A stretch of 64,000 bases of DNA, from NCBI RefSeq assembly GCF_014195535.1, contig NZ_JACIBY010000002.1, positions 228,206 to 292,205 of the forward strand, read 5' to 3'. The stretch comes from Runella defluvii. Its GTDB lineage: Bacteria > Bacteroidota > Bacteroidia > Cytophagales > Spirosomataceae. Positions 37,042 to 45,420 of this stretch are shown in pieces (position 1 is the first letter of the stretch; each line of letters starts with the position of its first letter). The position numbers and the translations under genes are program-made. The notes under the pieces are model-generated. The model saw nothing but the letters and a program-made list of their open reading frames with translations, did no database searches and was not told the origin of the DNA.

Positions 37042-37101
37042 AACCTCCCGAAAGTTCAAAACTTTCGGGAGGTTTCTTTTTTTAAACTTTCGGGAGGTTT
37101 T
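37042..37101 (+). terminator. Terminator with a duplicated 3' arm after susD
   Basis: AACCTCCCGAAAGTT (37042-37056) pairs with AACTTTCGGGAGGTT (37060-37074), 15-bp stem, then a T run. The 3' arm plus T run is repeated (AAACTTTCGGGAGGTTTTTT at about 37084-37103), giving an alternative pairing partner. Confidence 0.88.
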
Positions 37102-37107
37102 TTATTT

Positions 37108-37980
37108 TTACCCAAACAAATCACTTGATAAATAGCGGTCGCCACGGTCGCACACGATAAAGACAATCACGCCTTCTTCGAGTTCATTGGCCAACTGAAT
37201 CGCCGCATGAGCTGCTCCTCCGCTACTCATGCCCGAAAAAACACCTTCCACTTTTGCCAAATCGCGCGCCCGCTGCGTGGCATCGTCTTGCGAGACCTCA
37301 ATCACCCTATCCACACGGGCTGGTTCAAAAATCTTTGGTAAATATTCCTGCGGCCATTTCCGAATCCCTGGAATGCTCGACCCATCGGTGGGTTGGCAGC
37401 CAACAATCTGCACGTCAGGGTTTTGTTCTTTCAAATAGCGCGACGTGCCCATAATTGTGCCCGTTGTCCCCATGGACGACACAAAATGCGTTACTTTCCC
37501 TTCGGTATCTCGCCAAATTTCGGGACCCGTACTTCGATAATGCGCAAGGTAGTTGTCAGGATTAGCAAACTGATTCAACATCAAATACCCACCTTCGGCC
37601 ACTTTGGCATCGGCATAGTCTCTAGCCGACTCGATGGTGTCTGTCAATATCACTTTTGCCCCAAACGCCTCCATCGTAAGCACGCGCTCACGGGTAGAAT
37701 TTTTGGGCATGGTGAGTTCAATTTCAATGTCGTACAAACGGGCAATCATCGCCAACGCGATACCTGTATTCCCGCTTGTAGCTTCGATGAGTTTCATCCC
37801 TGGTTTGATTTCACCGCGCTCAACAGCTCCTTTTATCATACTATACGCGGCGCGGTCTTTGACACTTCCTCCTGGGTTATGCCCTTCGAGTTTGGCCAAA
37901 AGAGTTACTTTGGGGTTTGGATTTATCATTTTCAACTCCACCAACGGAGTATTTCCTACAAAATCTAAAAGAGTGGGCAT
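37108..37980 (-). CDS. cysM: Cysteine synthase, CysM type
   Basis: PLP-dependent O-acetylserine sulfhydrylase (290 aa) making cysteine from O-acetylserine and sulfide or thiosulfate. The PLP lysine lies in GGSVKDRAA near residue 38-46, the substrate loop in EATSGNTGIAL near 66, and the phosphate-binding GTTGT near 171. The length and SSMGTTGTIMGTSRYLKEQN are closer to CysM than to CysK, but the two cannot be fully separated by eye. It converges with susD at the terminator region. The siroheme reductase at 59-61 kb could supply sulfide. Confidence 0.92.
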   Translation of the reverse strand: MPTLLDFVGNTPLVELKMINPNPKVTLLAKLEGHNPGGSVKDRAAYSMIKGAVERGEIKPGMKLIEATSGNTGIALAMIARLYDIEIELTMPKNSTRERVLTMEAFGAKVILTDTIESARDYADAKVAEGGYLMLNQFANPDNYLAHYRSTGPEIWRDTEGKVTHFVSSMGTTGTIMGTSRYLKEQNPDVQIVGCQPTDGSSIPGIRKWPQEYLPKIFEPARVDRVIEVSQDDATQRARDLAKVEGVFSGMSSGGAAHAAIQLANELEEGVIVFIVCDRGDRYLSSDLFG

Positions 37981-38088
37981 GACATCAATATTGGTTAATG
38001 TTTTAAAACTAAGCAGAATCTATCAGTTAACAGTTCCCTTTTCCTCGTAAAAATACAATTACCATTTTTCTCCACCGTAAAAGTAATT

Positions 38089-38096
38089 TATCTTTG
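38089..38096 (+). promoter_or_regulatory. -7 promoter box TATCTTTG
   Basis: Exact TAnnTTTG, 46 bp before the flippase ATG. Confidence 0.45.
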
Positions 38097-38142
38097 ATTT
38101 TGGTTTCGTTCAAAACCATTACATAATTTTCAGATTTACTAC

Positions 38143-39666
38143 ATGAGTGTCCTCAAAAAATTAGCTGGTGAAACCGCCCTGTACGGAGTGAGTAGCATTT
38201 TAGGCAGGGTAATTTACTGGTTTTTAGTTCCTCTTCATACCCACGTTTTTCTTCGCCCTGGTGAGCTTTCTTCCAATACCGAATTATACAGCTGGGTAGC
38301 GTTGTTCAATGTTATTTTTACGTTTGGGATGGAAACGGCCTTTTTCCGTTTTGCCAACCGCAACCCCGAACGCCGCCAAGACTATTTTAATCAAGCGCAA
38401 ACCGCAATAACGGTGGTAAGCCTTGTTTTTTCGGGTTTGCTCATCGTCATGGCTCCTACGCTCAGTCGATTGCTCAATTACCCTGGAGAATCGTCCAACA
38501 TCGTTTTTCTTGCCCTCATTGTCGCCATTGATGCCATCGTCGCGATTCCCTTTGCTCGACTTCGGTTGGAGAAAAAAGCCAAGAAATTTGTGGCGGTCAA
38601 AATCATCAACATTGCCATCAACGTCATTCTCAACGTCTTTTTCTTGGTACTTTGTCGCGATATTGCTTTGGGTAACTACCTGACTTCATTACAACCTATT
38701 GGCGCGTACTTGTACCGTCCCGAAATCGGCCCAGGGTATATTTTCATTGCCAACCTGATTGCCAATGCGTGTTTTTTGCTTTTACTTCGCGAGGCGTTTA
38801 AAGGTTTTCAGTTTACGTGGAAAGGGCCTGTTTTCAGCGAAATGTGGGTGTATGCCTACCCTATTTTAATTTTGGGTTTGGCAGGAACCGTCAACCAAAT
38901 GGCCGACCGCTGGTTTTTACGCCACCTGCTCCCCGCAGGCTTTTATCCCAACCTCACTTCCGAAGACGCCCTGGGCATTTACGGCAGTTGTTATAAATTA
39001 TCGGTCTTTATGTCGTTGGCGATTCAGTCGTTCAAGTACGCCGCCGACCCCTTCTTTTTCTCCAAAGCCGAAGACAAAAACGCTCCCGCACTGTTGGCAC
39101 TTGTCATGAAATGGTTTGTGATTGTGTGCGTCGTGCTTTGGGTCGGGGTTAGTTTAAACATTGATATTTTAGGGCATTTTATGCTTTCCAAAGCCTACCG
39201 CGTGGGACTGGAGGTTGTGCCCATTTTATTGTTAGCCAACCTTTTCCTTGGTGTCTATTACAACTTGGCATTTTGGTTTAAATTGACCGATAAAACCCAC
39301 TTTGGCACGCTTATTACGTTCATTGGCGCTGCTTTGACCGTCGTGCTAAACGTATGGCTCATTCCTCAAATGGGCTACCTTGGCTGCGCTTACGCCTTTT
39401 TGGTGTCGAGCATTGCCATGTGTGTGGTCTGTTATTTGTTGGGAGAAAAATACTATTCCGTTCCCTACAATGTAGGGTCGGCACTGGGGTATATTTTCAG
39501 CGCAGGACTGTTGATTTATTTCTCCACCTTTGTAAAAATCTCCAGCTTTTGGGTATCTGTTCCGTACCATCTAGCGTTATGTGTGCTGTACGGATTGGGC
39601 ATTTTGCTCGTTGAGCGAGAATCAATACCTTTGAAAATCCGTCGAAAAATACCGTTTTTGAGCTAA
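38143..39666 (+). CDS. Polysaccharide/lipopolysaccharide flippase-like membrane protein (MOP superfamily)
   Basis: A 507-aa inner-membrane protein with about 12-14 hydrophobic helices. The N-terminus KKLAGETALYGVSSILGRVI and the pattern of helices match Wzx-like O-antigen or capsule flippases (polysaccharide biosynthesis family). The conserved GTVNQMADRWFL lies near 244. It is 12 bp before gldH, so the pair is co-transcribed. It would move lipid-linked sugars across the inner membrane, but no glycosyltransferase cluster is nearby. Own -7 box upstream. Confidence 0.88.
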   Translation: MSVLKKLAGETALYGVSSILGRVIYWFLVPLHTHVFLRPGELSSNTELYSWVALFNVIFTFGMETAFFRFANRNPERRQDYFNQAQTAITVVSLVFSGLLIVMAPTLSRLLNYPGESSNIVFLALIVAIDAIVAIPFARLRLEKKAKKFVAVKIINIAINVILNVFFLVLCRDIALGNYLTSLQPIGAYLYRPEIGPGYIFIANLIANACFLLLLREAFKGFQFTWKGPVFSEMWVYAYPILILGLAGTVNQMADRWFLRHLLPAGFYPNLTSEDALGIYGSCYKLSVFMSLAIQSFKYAADPFFFSKAEDKNAPALLALVMKWFVIVCVVLWVGVSLNIDILGHFMLSKAYRVGLEVVPILLLANLFLGVYYNLAFWFKLTDKTHFGTLITFIGAALTVVLNVWLIPQMGYLGCAYAFLVSSIAMCVVCYLLGEKYYSVPYNVGSALGYIFSAGLLIYFSTFVKISSFWVSVPYHLALCVLYGLGILLVERESIPLKIRRKIPFLS

Positions 39667-39678
39667 ACCAATTTTGCC

Positions 39679-40179
39679 ATGTTTTTTACCGCTTACGCAA
39701 GAAAAATCACTCAATTTGTTCTTCTTTTAGCCGTTACTAGCTTCCTTTCTTGCGATTCTAACGCTGTTTTCAAAGACCACGAAGACATCGACGATGGCAT
39801 GTGGTTCGTCAAAAACGAGCCTTCGTTTACCTTCGAAATCACCGACATTTCGCAGCCTTACAACGTCTATTATTTGGTACGAAATAGCATCGGTTACCCG
39901 TATTACAACTTATTCGTAAAACGTTTTTTGTTAAATGACAAAAATAAAGTTGTCAACGAAGCCCTCAACGAATTGATTTTGATGGACGAACGTACGGGCA
40001 AACCCATGGGCGACGGGCTAGGCGATTTGTTTGACCATAAAATCGTGGCACTCAAAAACTACCGTTTCCCAAAAGCAGGAAAGTATTCCTTCAAAGTGCG
40101 TCAATACATGCGCCAAGACCCCCTGCCTGGCATCATGAGCATGGGCGTAAGTGTGGAGCCTGCGGTTGTCAAACAATAA
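39679..40179 (+). CDS. gldH: Gliding motility lipoprotein GldH
   Basis: A 166-aa lipoprotein with a signal ending at FLSC (Cys about residue 25). In flavobacteria GldH is needed for gliding with the T9SS-associated Gld proteins. Characteristic segments: WFVKNEPSFTFEITDISQPY near 42, then YNVYYLVRNSIGYPYYNLF, and LKNYRFPKAGKYSFKVRQYM near 130. It follows the flippase by 12 bp. Other gld genes are not in the window. The T9SS-sorted protease at 61.6 kb is consistent with a functional T9SS. Confidence 0.88.
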   Translation: MFFTAYARKITQFVLLLAVTSFLSCDSNAVFKDHEDIDDGMWFVKNEPSFTFEITDISQPYNVYYLVRNSIGYPYYNLFVKRFLLNDKNKVVNEALNELILMDERTGKPMGDGLGDLFDHKIVALKNYRFPKAGKYSFKVRQYMRQDPLPGIMSMGVSVEPAVVKQ

Positions 40180-40211
40180 AAAGGAAGCATCTTTCCTCTT
40201 GATATTTTGAC

Positions 40212-40219
40212 TATTTTTG
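40212..40219 (+). promoter_or_regulatory. -7 promoter box TATTTTTG for mutS
   Basis: Exact TAnnTTTG, 30 bp before the ATG at 40250. It overlaps the TTG of the longer mutS frame, which is therefore unlikely to be used. Confidence 0.5.
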
Positions 40220-40249
40220 CGGCCAATCCTTACAAATTACGAACTAGGC

Positions 40250-42904
40250 ATGGCCCGCACTGCAAAAAACGCAACCGAACCCGTTAAAGTCAAAGAAACA
40301 CCCCTCAACCGTCAGTACAACCAAATAAAGTCGAAATACCCAGGCGCCATGCTCCTCTTTCGAGTAGGCGACTTTTACGAGACGTTTGGGGAAGATGCCG
40401 TGCGCGCTAGTCGCATTTTGGGGATTGTCTTGACACGCCGCAACAACGGCGGTTCGCAGGAAGAACTTGCAGGTTTCCCTCACCATTCGTTGGACAACTA
40501 CCTGCCCAAGCTGGTTCGTGCGGGGGAACGGGTAGCCATTTGCGACCAGCTTGAAGACCCCGCCGTTGCCAAAGGAATCGTCCGAAGAGGTGTAACGGAA
40601 TTGGTCACGCCAGGAGTTTCGTTCAACGACAACGTGTTGGACGTTCGGCGTAACAATTACCTTGCGTCGGTTCATTTTGGCAAAAACAACGTCTTCGGCA
40701 TTGCCTTTTTGGACGTATCAACGGGTGAATTTTTGACCACCCAAGGCACCAAAGATTACATCGAAAAACTCCTCCAAAGCTTTGCACCATCGGAGGTTTT
40801 GTACTGCAAAAAACACCGCCAAGAGTTTACCGAATTCTTTGGCGACAAGTTTCATACCTTTTCGTTTGAGGACTGGGCTTACACCCACGATTTTGCCTAC
40901 GAACTCCTCACCAAGCACTTCAATACGGCCTCGTTGAAAGGCTTCGGCGTAGAAGCACTGACCGAAGGCATCGTAGCCGCAGGAGTGATTTTAAGGTACT
41001 TAGCCGACACTGAGCACCGCGAAATACAGCACATTACGCGCCTTACCCGCCTCGACGAAGAAAAATACGTGTGGCTCGATCGCTTCACGATTCGCAACCT
41101 TGAGTTGGTCTATCCTCAGCAAGAAGGGGGCGTTCCACTCATTCAGATTCTTGACCAAACCGTGACCCCCATGGGCGCGCGTTTGCTTCGCAAATGGCTG
41201 GTGTTACCTCTCAAAGACAAAGCGCCGATAGAAGAGCGACTACAAACCGTTGAGCATTTTCTCAAACACGAAGAAATGCTGGAAACGCTCACCCAGCACC
41301 TCAAGCAAATTGGTGATTTAGAGCGTCTTATTTCTAAGGTAGCCGTTCGACGCATCAATCCAAGAGAGATGGTGCAACTCAAAAAATCGTTGAGCCACAT
41401 TGCTCCCGTCAAAGAGTTGTTGCAAGCAGCCTGGAACGAAACCGAAAACGCTCCTTCCGCATTAGGGCCACTTCGCAAATACGCCGACCAGTTGAACGCT
41501 TGCGAGTTTTTGCTCGAAAAAATTGAAACCGAGCTCCGCGACGATCCTCCGACGTTGACCAACCAAGGAGGTATGATTAAAGCGGGTATTGATGCCGAGT
41601 TAGACCGTTTGCAAGAACTGGCCTTTTCTGGTAAAGATTATTTGATTCAAGTTCAAAACCGTGAGATTGAACGTACGGGAATTACGTCGCTAAAAATTGC
41701 GTACAACAAGGTCTTTGGGTATTACCTCGAAGTGACCAACTCTCACAAAAACCGCGTTCCGTCCGACTGGATTCGCAAACAAACCCTCGTCAACGCCGAG
41801 CGTTATATCACGCCTGAGCTCAAAGAATACGAGGATAAAATTTTGAGTGCCGAAGAAAAACTGTTTGTCATAGAGCAGCGCATCTTCAACGATTTGGTCA
41901 TGACAGCCAACGATTACGTGACTGCCGTTCAGCAAAACGCTCGGATTATTTCGGTGTTGGATGCGCTGTCGTCGTTTGCGGTGATTGCCAAGAAAAACAA
42001 CTATTACAAACCCGTCATCACCGACGACAAAGCGCTCAAAATCAAGGAAGGACGCCACCCCGTCATTGAGCAGCAGTTGCCGTTGGGTGAAAGCTACGTA
42101 CCCAACGATTTATACTTGGACGACACCACCCAACAAATTATCATCATTACGGGGCCCAACATGGCGGGGAAATCCGCTTTGCTGCGTCAAACGGCCTTGA
42201 TTGTGTTGATGGCACAAATGGGCAGTTTTGTCCCCGCACAGGAAGCTGAAATTGGGTTGGTGGATAAGATTTTTACCCGTGTAGGCGCTTCCGACAACCT
42301 CAGTCGCGGCGAAAGTACCTTCATGGTCGAGATGACCGAAACCGCAAGTATCCTCAACAACTTGAGCGAGCGCAGTTTGGTACTTATGGACGAAATCGGG
42401 CGCGGAACGAGCACCTACGACGGGGTAAGTATTGCATGGAGCATTGCCGAATTTTTGCACAACCACCCGCGCCACCGCGCCAAAACGCTTTTTGCAACCC
42501 ACTACCACGAGTTGAATCAGTTGGCGGAAGATTTTCCTCGGGTCAAAAACTTCAATGTGGCCGTGAAAGAGATGGGCAATAAAGTCATTTTCTTGCGCAA
42601 GCTCAAAGAAGGTGGCAGCGAGCACAGTTTTGGGATTCACGTGGCCCAAATGGCGGGAATGCCGCAAGAAGTGGTACTCCGCGCCAACGACATTTTGCAC
42701 AGCCTCGAAAAGAGCCACCGCAAACAAGAAACCACCAAAGCGGTGAAAGAAATGCCAAAAGTGAACTACCAAATGACGCTTTTTGAACCCCAAGACCCTA
42801 AAATCGAAGAACTTAAATCGAAGCTCAAAATCCTCGACATCAACACCCTCTCTCCCATCGAAGCCCTACTCAAACTCAATGAGTTACGGCGGTTGGTGGA
42901 GTAA
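40250..42904 (+). CDS. mutS: DNA mismatch repair protein MutS
   Basis: Recognises base mismatches and small loops and recruits MutL. From the ATG at 40250 the protein is 884 aa. The mismatch-binding F-x-E is seen in RVGDFYETFGEDA near residue 39, connector and clamp domains follow, then the ATPase domain with Walker A GPNMAGKS near 637, ATP-binding DEIGRGTSTYDG near 717, and the FATHYHEL switch near 747. The C-terminus has the helix-turn-helix dimer region. No mutL is present. Confidence 0.97.
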   Translation: MARTAKNATEPVKVKETPLNRQYNQIKSKYPGAMLLFRVGDFYETFGEDAVRASRILGIVLTRRNNGGSQEELAGFPHHSLDNYLPKLVRAGERVAICDQLEDPAVAKGIVRRGVTELVTPGVSFNDNVLDVRRNNYLASVHFGKNNVFGIAFLDVSTGEFLTTQGTKDYIEKLLQSFAPSEVLYCKKHRQEFTEFFGDKFHTFSFEDWAYTHDFAYELLTKHFNTASLKGFGVEALTEGIVAAGVILRYLADTEHREIQHITRLTRLDEEKYVWLDRFTIRNLELVYPQQEGGVPLIQILDQTVTPMGARLLRKWLVLPLKDKAPIEERLQTVEHFLKHEEMLETLTQHLKQIGDLERLISKVAVRRINPREMVQLKKSLSHIAPVKELLQAAWNETENAPSALGPLRKYADQLNACEFLLEKIETELRDDPPTLTNQGGMIKAGIDAELDRLQELAFSGKDYLIQVQNREIERTGITSLKIAYNKVFGYYLEVTNSHKNRVPSDWIRKQTLVNAERYITPELKEYEDKILSAEEKLFVIEQRIFNDLVMTANDYVTAVQQNARIISVLDALSSFAVIAKKNNYYKPVITDDKALKIKEGRHPVIEQQLPLGESYVPNDLYLDDTTQQIIIITGPNMAGKSALLRQTALIVLMAQMGSFVPAQEAEIGLVDKIFTRVGASDNLSRGESTFMVEMTETASILNNLSERSLVLMDEIGRGTSTYDGVSIAWSIAEFLHNHPRHRAKTLFATHYHELNQLAEDFPRVKNFNVAVKEMGNKVIFLRKLKEGGSEHSFGIHVAQMAGMPQEVVLRANDILHSLEKSHRKQETTKAVKEMPKVNYQMTLFEPQDPKIEELKSKLKILDINTLSPIEALLKLNELRRLVE

Positions 42905-42932
42905 GGAAACTCTTATTAGCGTATAAGCCTAT

Positions 42933-44549
42933 TTATGGTTTCTCGGCATTATAAATCTGTAGCACCTCGGCATCGGTAATCGCACGATTGTAGAGGCGTA
43001 TTTCGTCAAGTTTAGAATTTATAAAATCTCCAACTACATCAGTTTTGTATTTAGCACCTATCAAAACATTAGTTAAAAGTGCTGTATCAGAGCTACCTCT
43101 CAAATCCTCTGCAACTTTCTGCCCATCAATATAAATAAATGCTTTCAATCCATCATAGACACAAGAAATCATATACCATTTATTAATATCCAAGATTCTA
43201 TTACTAACTAATTGCCACGGCGAAACCTCTCTATGAAAAAAAATGCCTGATTCACCATTGCTAATTAAAAACTCACCTTTAACAAGTTGATTATACCTGC
43301 TTAAATAATCCCCTTGTTTGTTGGTAATATTACTTACCCATAATGAAATTGAGAAGGGCGTCTGACCTCCAAAAGTACTAATTTTATTACCAAGATTTAT
43401 GTAATCATCTACCCCATCAAACCCTGCTGCTTTGCCAGCCACTCCAAATCTATCAGTAGCAGTAGTAAAGTTTACGCCACCTTGTTGTGTACCATGATTC
43501 CCGCTCCCGCTTTCATCATTTGCTGTTCCATTAAATGGGTAATAGGCCACCAGCCCATTGGTAGTAGTATTGCAACCCTGAACCCTAATCTCAAAATTCT
43601 CGTTAGGCCCTGCTGAAAACCCAGGCGAAAGGGTGACAGATTGACCTGCATAATATTTGGTGTTATTAGGAACATTGGCCGTACTTACGATGGTTTGGCT
43701 GGCATTATACATATTGGCCGTAATGTTGCCACTGTGTGAGATGGTAGGTGGGCAATCTCCGCCACTGCTGGCATTGACCGTAAAACAAGTACCATAAAAA
43801 GCTTGTGCTGATGTACCTGTTAGATAGCTTTTTATACGATAACTCCCTGCGGTTAGGGTGGACGGTAAGATATAATTGGTACTGCCTGATGCCGCCACAT
43901 TATCCGCAATGACCGCCAACGCTGTAGTACCCGCGCAATTCACTAATTCTAAACTCACATTAGCAGAGCCATTGGTTGAGGCATAACTGACTGACACAGT
44001 TTGCCCTGCCGTAAACGTACCGCTTACAGGGCTATTAATGGCAATGCTTTGGGTGGCGATGGCATTGACGGTGAAACAAGTGCCGTAATAAGCCTCTGCG
44101 GATGTGCCCGTTACATACGCTTTGATGCGGTATTGCCCTGTGGTTAGATTGTTGGGCAAGGTGTAGTTAGTGCTGCCTGATGCCGCCGCGTTAACTGAAA
44201 TAACGGCCAACGCCACAGAACCAGAACAGCTTACTAACTCCAAACTGACATTGCCCGTACCACCTGTTGAAGCATACGTTACCGTCACACTTTGCCCGGC
44301 CGTAAATGTACCGCCTGTTGGGCTGCTGATAGCGATGGTTTGAGTAGGAGTTGTTGAACTGCTTACCACTTTACTCAACCGATTGCCCATTTCATCATAA
44401 TTGTAGGTAACAGTATGTGTGAGAGTACCACCATTATAGACATATACTTTGCTCAATCGATTGAGGTCGTCATACTCGTAGGTGCGCTTTTGGCCTTGGG
44501 CTTGTATGAGGCCTAAGAATAGGAATAGAATTGTAATGTATCTTTTCAT
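42933..44549 (-). CDS. Secreted multidomain protein: two YD repeats, two Kre9-like repeats, LamG
   Basis: A 538-aa protein. Signal peptide (MKRYITILFLFLGLIQAQG) is followed directly by two RHS-type YD repeats (YEYDDLNRLSKVYVYNGG and YNYDEMGNRLSKVV, residues 24-62). Two tandem Ig-like modules of about 95 aa come next (70-164 and 167-260; GTFTAGQSVTVTYASTGG and GTFTAGQTVSVSYASTNG), then a region TIVSTANVPNNTKYYAGQSV (about 285-326) common in Bacteroidota surface proteins, and a LamG/concanavalin-like domain (about 332-538; GLVAYYPFNGTANDESGSG). The same Ig-like module occurs in the giant RHS protein nearby. It probably acts outside the cell as a glycan-binding or adhesive protein. No T9SS sorting domain is obvious. 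Confidence 0.85.
   Translation of the reverse strand: MKRYITILFLFLGLIQAQGQKRTYEYDDLNRLSKVYVYNGGTLTHTVTYNYDEMGNRLSKVVSSSTTPTQTIAISSPTGGTFTAGQSVTVTYASTGGTGNVSLELVSCSGSVALAVISVNAAASGSTNYTLPNNLTTGQYRIKAYVTGTSAEAYYGTCFTVNAIATQSIAINSPVSGTFTAGQTVSVSYASTNGSANVSLELVNCAGTTALAVIADNVAASGSTNYILPSTLTAGSYRIKSYLTGTSAQAFYGTCFTVNASSGGDCPPTISHSGNITANMYNASQTIVSTANVPNNTKYYAGQSVTLSPGFSAGPNENFEIRVQGCNTTTNGLVAYYPFNGTANDESGSGNHGTQQGGVNFTTATDRFGVAGKAAGFDGVDDYINLGNKISTFGGQTPFSISLWVSNITNKQGDYLSRYNQLVKGEFLISNGESGIFFHREVSPWQLVSNRILDINKWYMISCVYDGLKAFIYIDGQKVAEDLRGSSDTALLTNVLIGAKYKTDVVGDFINSKLDEIRLYNRAITDAEVLQIYNAEKP
43766..44345. repeat. Two in-frame ~285-bp direct repeats inside the LamG gene
   Basis: The segments encoding residues about 70-164 and 167-260 of the minus-strand gene are recent-looking tandem duplicates: the protein copies share GTFTAGQ, NVSLELV, ALAVI, ASGSTNY, YRIK and YGTCFTVNA in the same spacing. 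Confidence 0.8.
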
Positions 44550-44556
44550 TTTTCGT

Positions 44557-44564
44557 TATCTTTG
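44557..44564 (+). promoter_or_regulatory. Promoter: TTG and TATCTTTG
   Basis: Exact TAnnTTTG 19 bp before the antitoxin ATG, with TTG at 44531-44533, 23 bp upstream. This fits the flavobacterial TTG-N17-23-TAnnTTTG pattern. Confidence 0.55.
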
Positions 44565-44583
44565 TTCAAAAAAATAAAATAAT

Positions 44584-44829
44584 ATGAATGCTCTACGCCA
44601 AATATTGACTCCATCGAATGGGCAATTATTGATTGATATACCCAAAGAGTACCAACAAAAACGCTTTGAGGTAATTGTACTACCTATTGATGAAACCACC
44701 GAACAAGATATATTGAAAGCTAAAATGACTGCTTTTCTGAATACCTTGCCAACTACCGAACCCACTATCACGGAGGCTGAAATTTTGGCTGAAATTAAAG
44801 CCGTAAGAAAAGAACGTTATGAAAGATGA
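44584..44829 (+). CDS. Antitoxin-like protein of a PIN-type toxin-antitoxin module
   Basis: An 81-aa protein. The N-terminal half (SNGQLLIDIPKEYQQKRFEVIVLP) looks like a small beta-rich DNA-binding or dimerisation module, and the charged helical tail (TEAEILAEIKAVRKERYER) is typical of antitoxin toxin-binding regions. It is followed at once by a PIN-toxin remnant. Own promoter visible. The assignment rests on size and neighbour; the family itself is not recognised. Confidence 0.7.
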   Translation: MNALRQILTPSNGQLLIDIPKEYQQKRFEVIVLPIDETTEQDILKAKMTAFLNTLPTTEPTITEAEILAEIKAVRKERYER

Positions 44830-44841
44830 TAAAACTCTTAG

Positions 44842-45150
44842 CTTGAATTTTTTACTTCTGCCGAACTATTGGATGAACTTACCGAAACATTATCAAAGCC
44901 TCGCTTACAAAAATATTTGACATACGAACGCACCAAACAGCTTTTTGACCTCATTTGGCTGAAAACCCAGCTGATACACGTAAACATAAACTTACGATTG
45001 TGCCGAGACCCCAAAGATGATTTTATCCTAAACTTGGCAACCGAAGCCAAAGCCCATTGTATTATTACGGGCGATGCTGACCTTTTGGTGCTAAACCCTG
45101 TGAATGAAATACGCATTTTGACCATTGCTGATTTTCTTCAAAGTGTATGA
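44842..45150 (+). pseudogene. PIN-domain toxin lacking its N-terminal part
   Basis: The frame opens only after a TAG at 44839-44841 and runs to 45150. The product has SAELLDELTETLSKPRLQKYL, CRDPKDDFILNLATEAKA and CIITGDADLLVL, in the order of the PIN-type toxin family (about 135-145 aa). The first ~35-40 residues, which carry the first catalytic Asp in the pattern (V/I)xDTN, are missing. An ATG at 44824 overlapping the antitoxin stop reads MKDDKTL and goes out of frame, consistent with an internal deletion removing the 5' part. An ATG at 44869 could start a 93-aa fragment, probably without nuclease activity. Confidence 0.72.
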
Positions 45151-45154
45151 AATT

Positions 45155-45328
45155 CTATTTTATACCTTGCTGATAATTAACCTTTTGCCCAATGCTACAA
45201 TGAGGACTATCGTATGCGTAGCTATATGGTACTTTTAGCGAATCTTTACACACCGCTTGCTTTTTTACCTGACAGAACCCTGCTTGCCAAACGAAAAATA
45301 GAAGGGCTATGGTTAGCGTTTGTTTCAT
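45155..45328 (-). CDS. Secreted microprotein, 57 aa
   Basis: A short ORF with a good signal peptide (MKQTLTIALLFFVWQAGF then CQ), leaving a mature peptide of about 37 residues with two cysteines (AVCKDSLKVPY and DSPHCSIGQKV) that could form a disulfide. No family recognised. It converges with the PIN remnant (4 bp apart) and lies downstream of the RHS gene and the 68-aa ORF on the same strand. The clean signal peptide followed by a polar tail supports a real gene despite the small size. Confidence 0.55.
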   Translation of the reverse strand: MKQTLTIALLFFVWQAGFCQVKKQAVCKDSLKVPYSYAYDSPHCSIGQKVNYQQGIK

Positions 45329-45394
45329 TGGTTTTTGCTGTTTATGTGCTTTCGGGTTATTAGTGGCAGACTATACCAACAAAGGCGAAAACGT

Positions 45395-45410
45395 CCTGTG
45401 GGAACACAGG
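45395..45410. repeat. Stem-loop CCTGTG-GGAA-CACAGG
   Basis: A perfect 6-bp stem with a 4-nt loop, just downstream of the 68-aa ORF stop. Same style as the hairpins of the 1-506 array. Confidence 0.6.
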
Positions 45411-45420
45411 CCACGGAATA

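Noticed and set aside
40217-40249. Upstream TTG extension of mutS
   Set aside because: The TTG overlaps an exact -7 promoter box, and the ATG at 40250 gives a normal MutS start.
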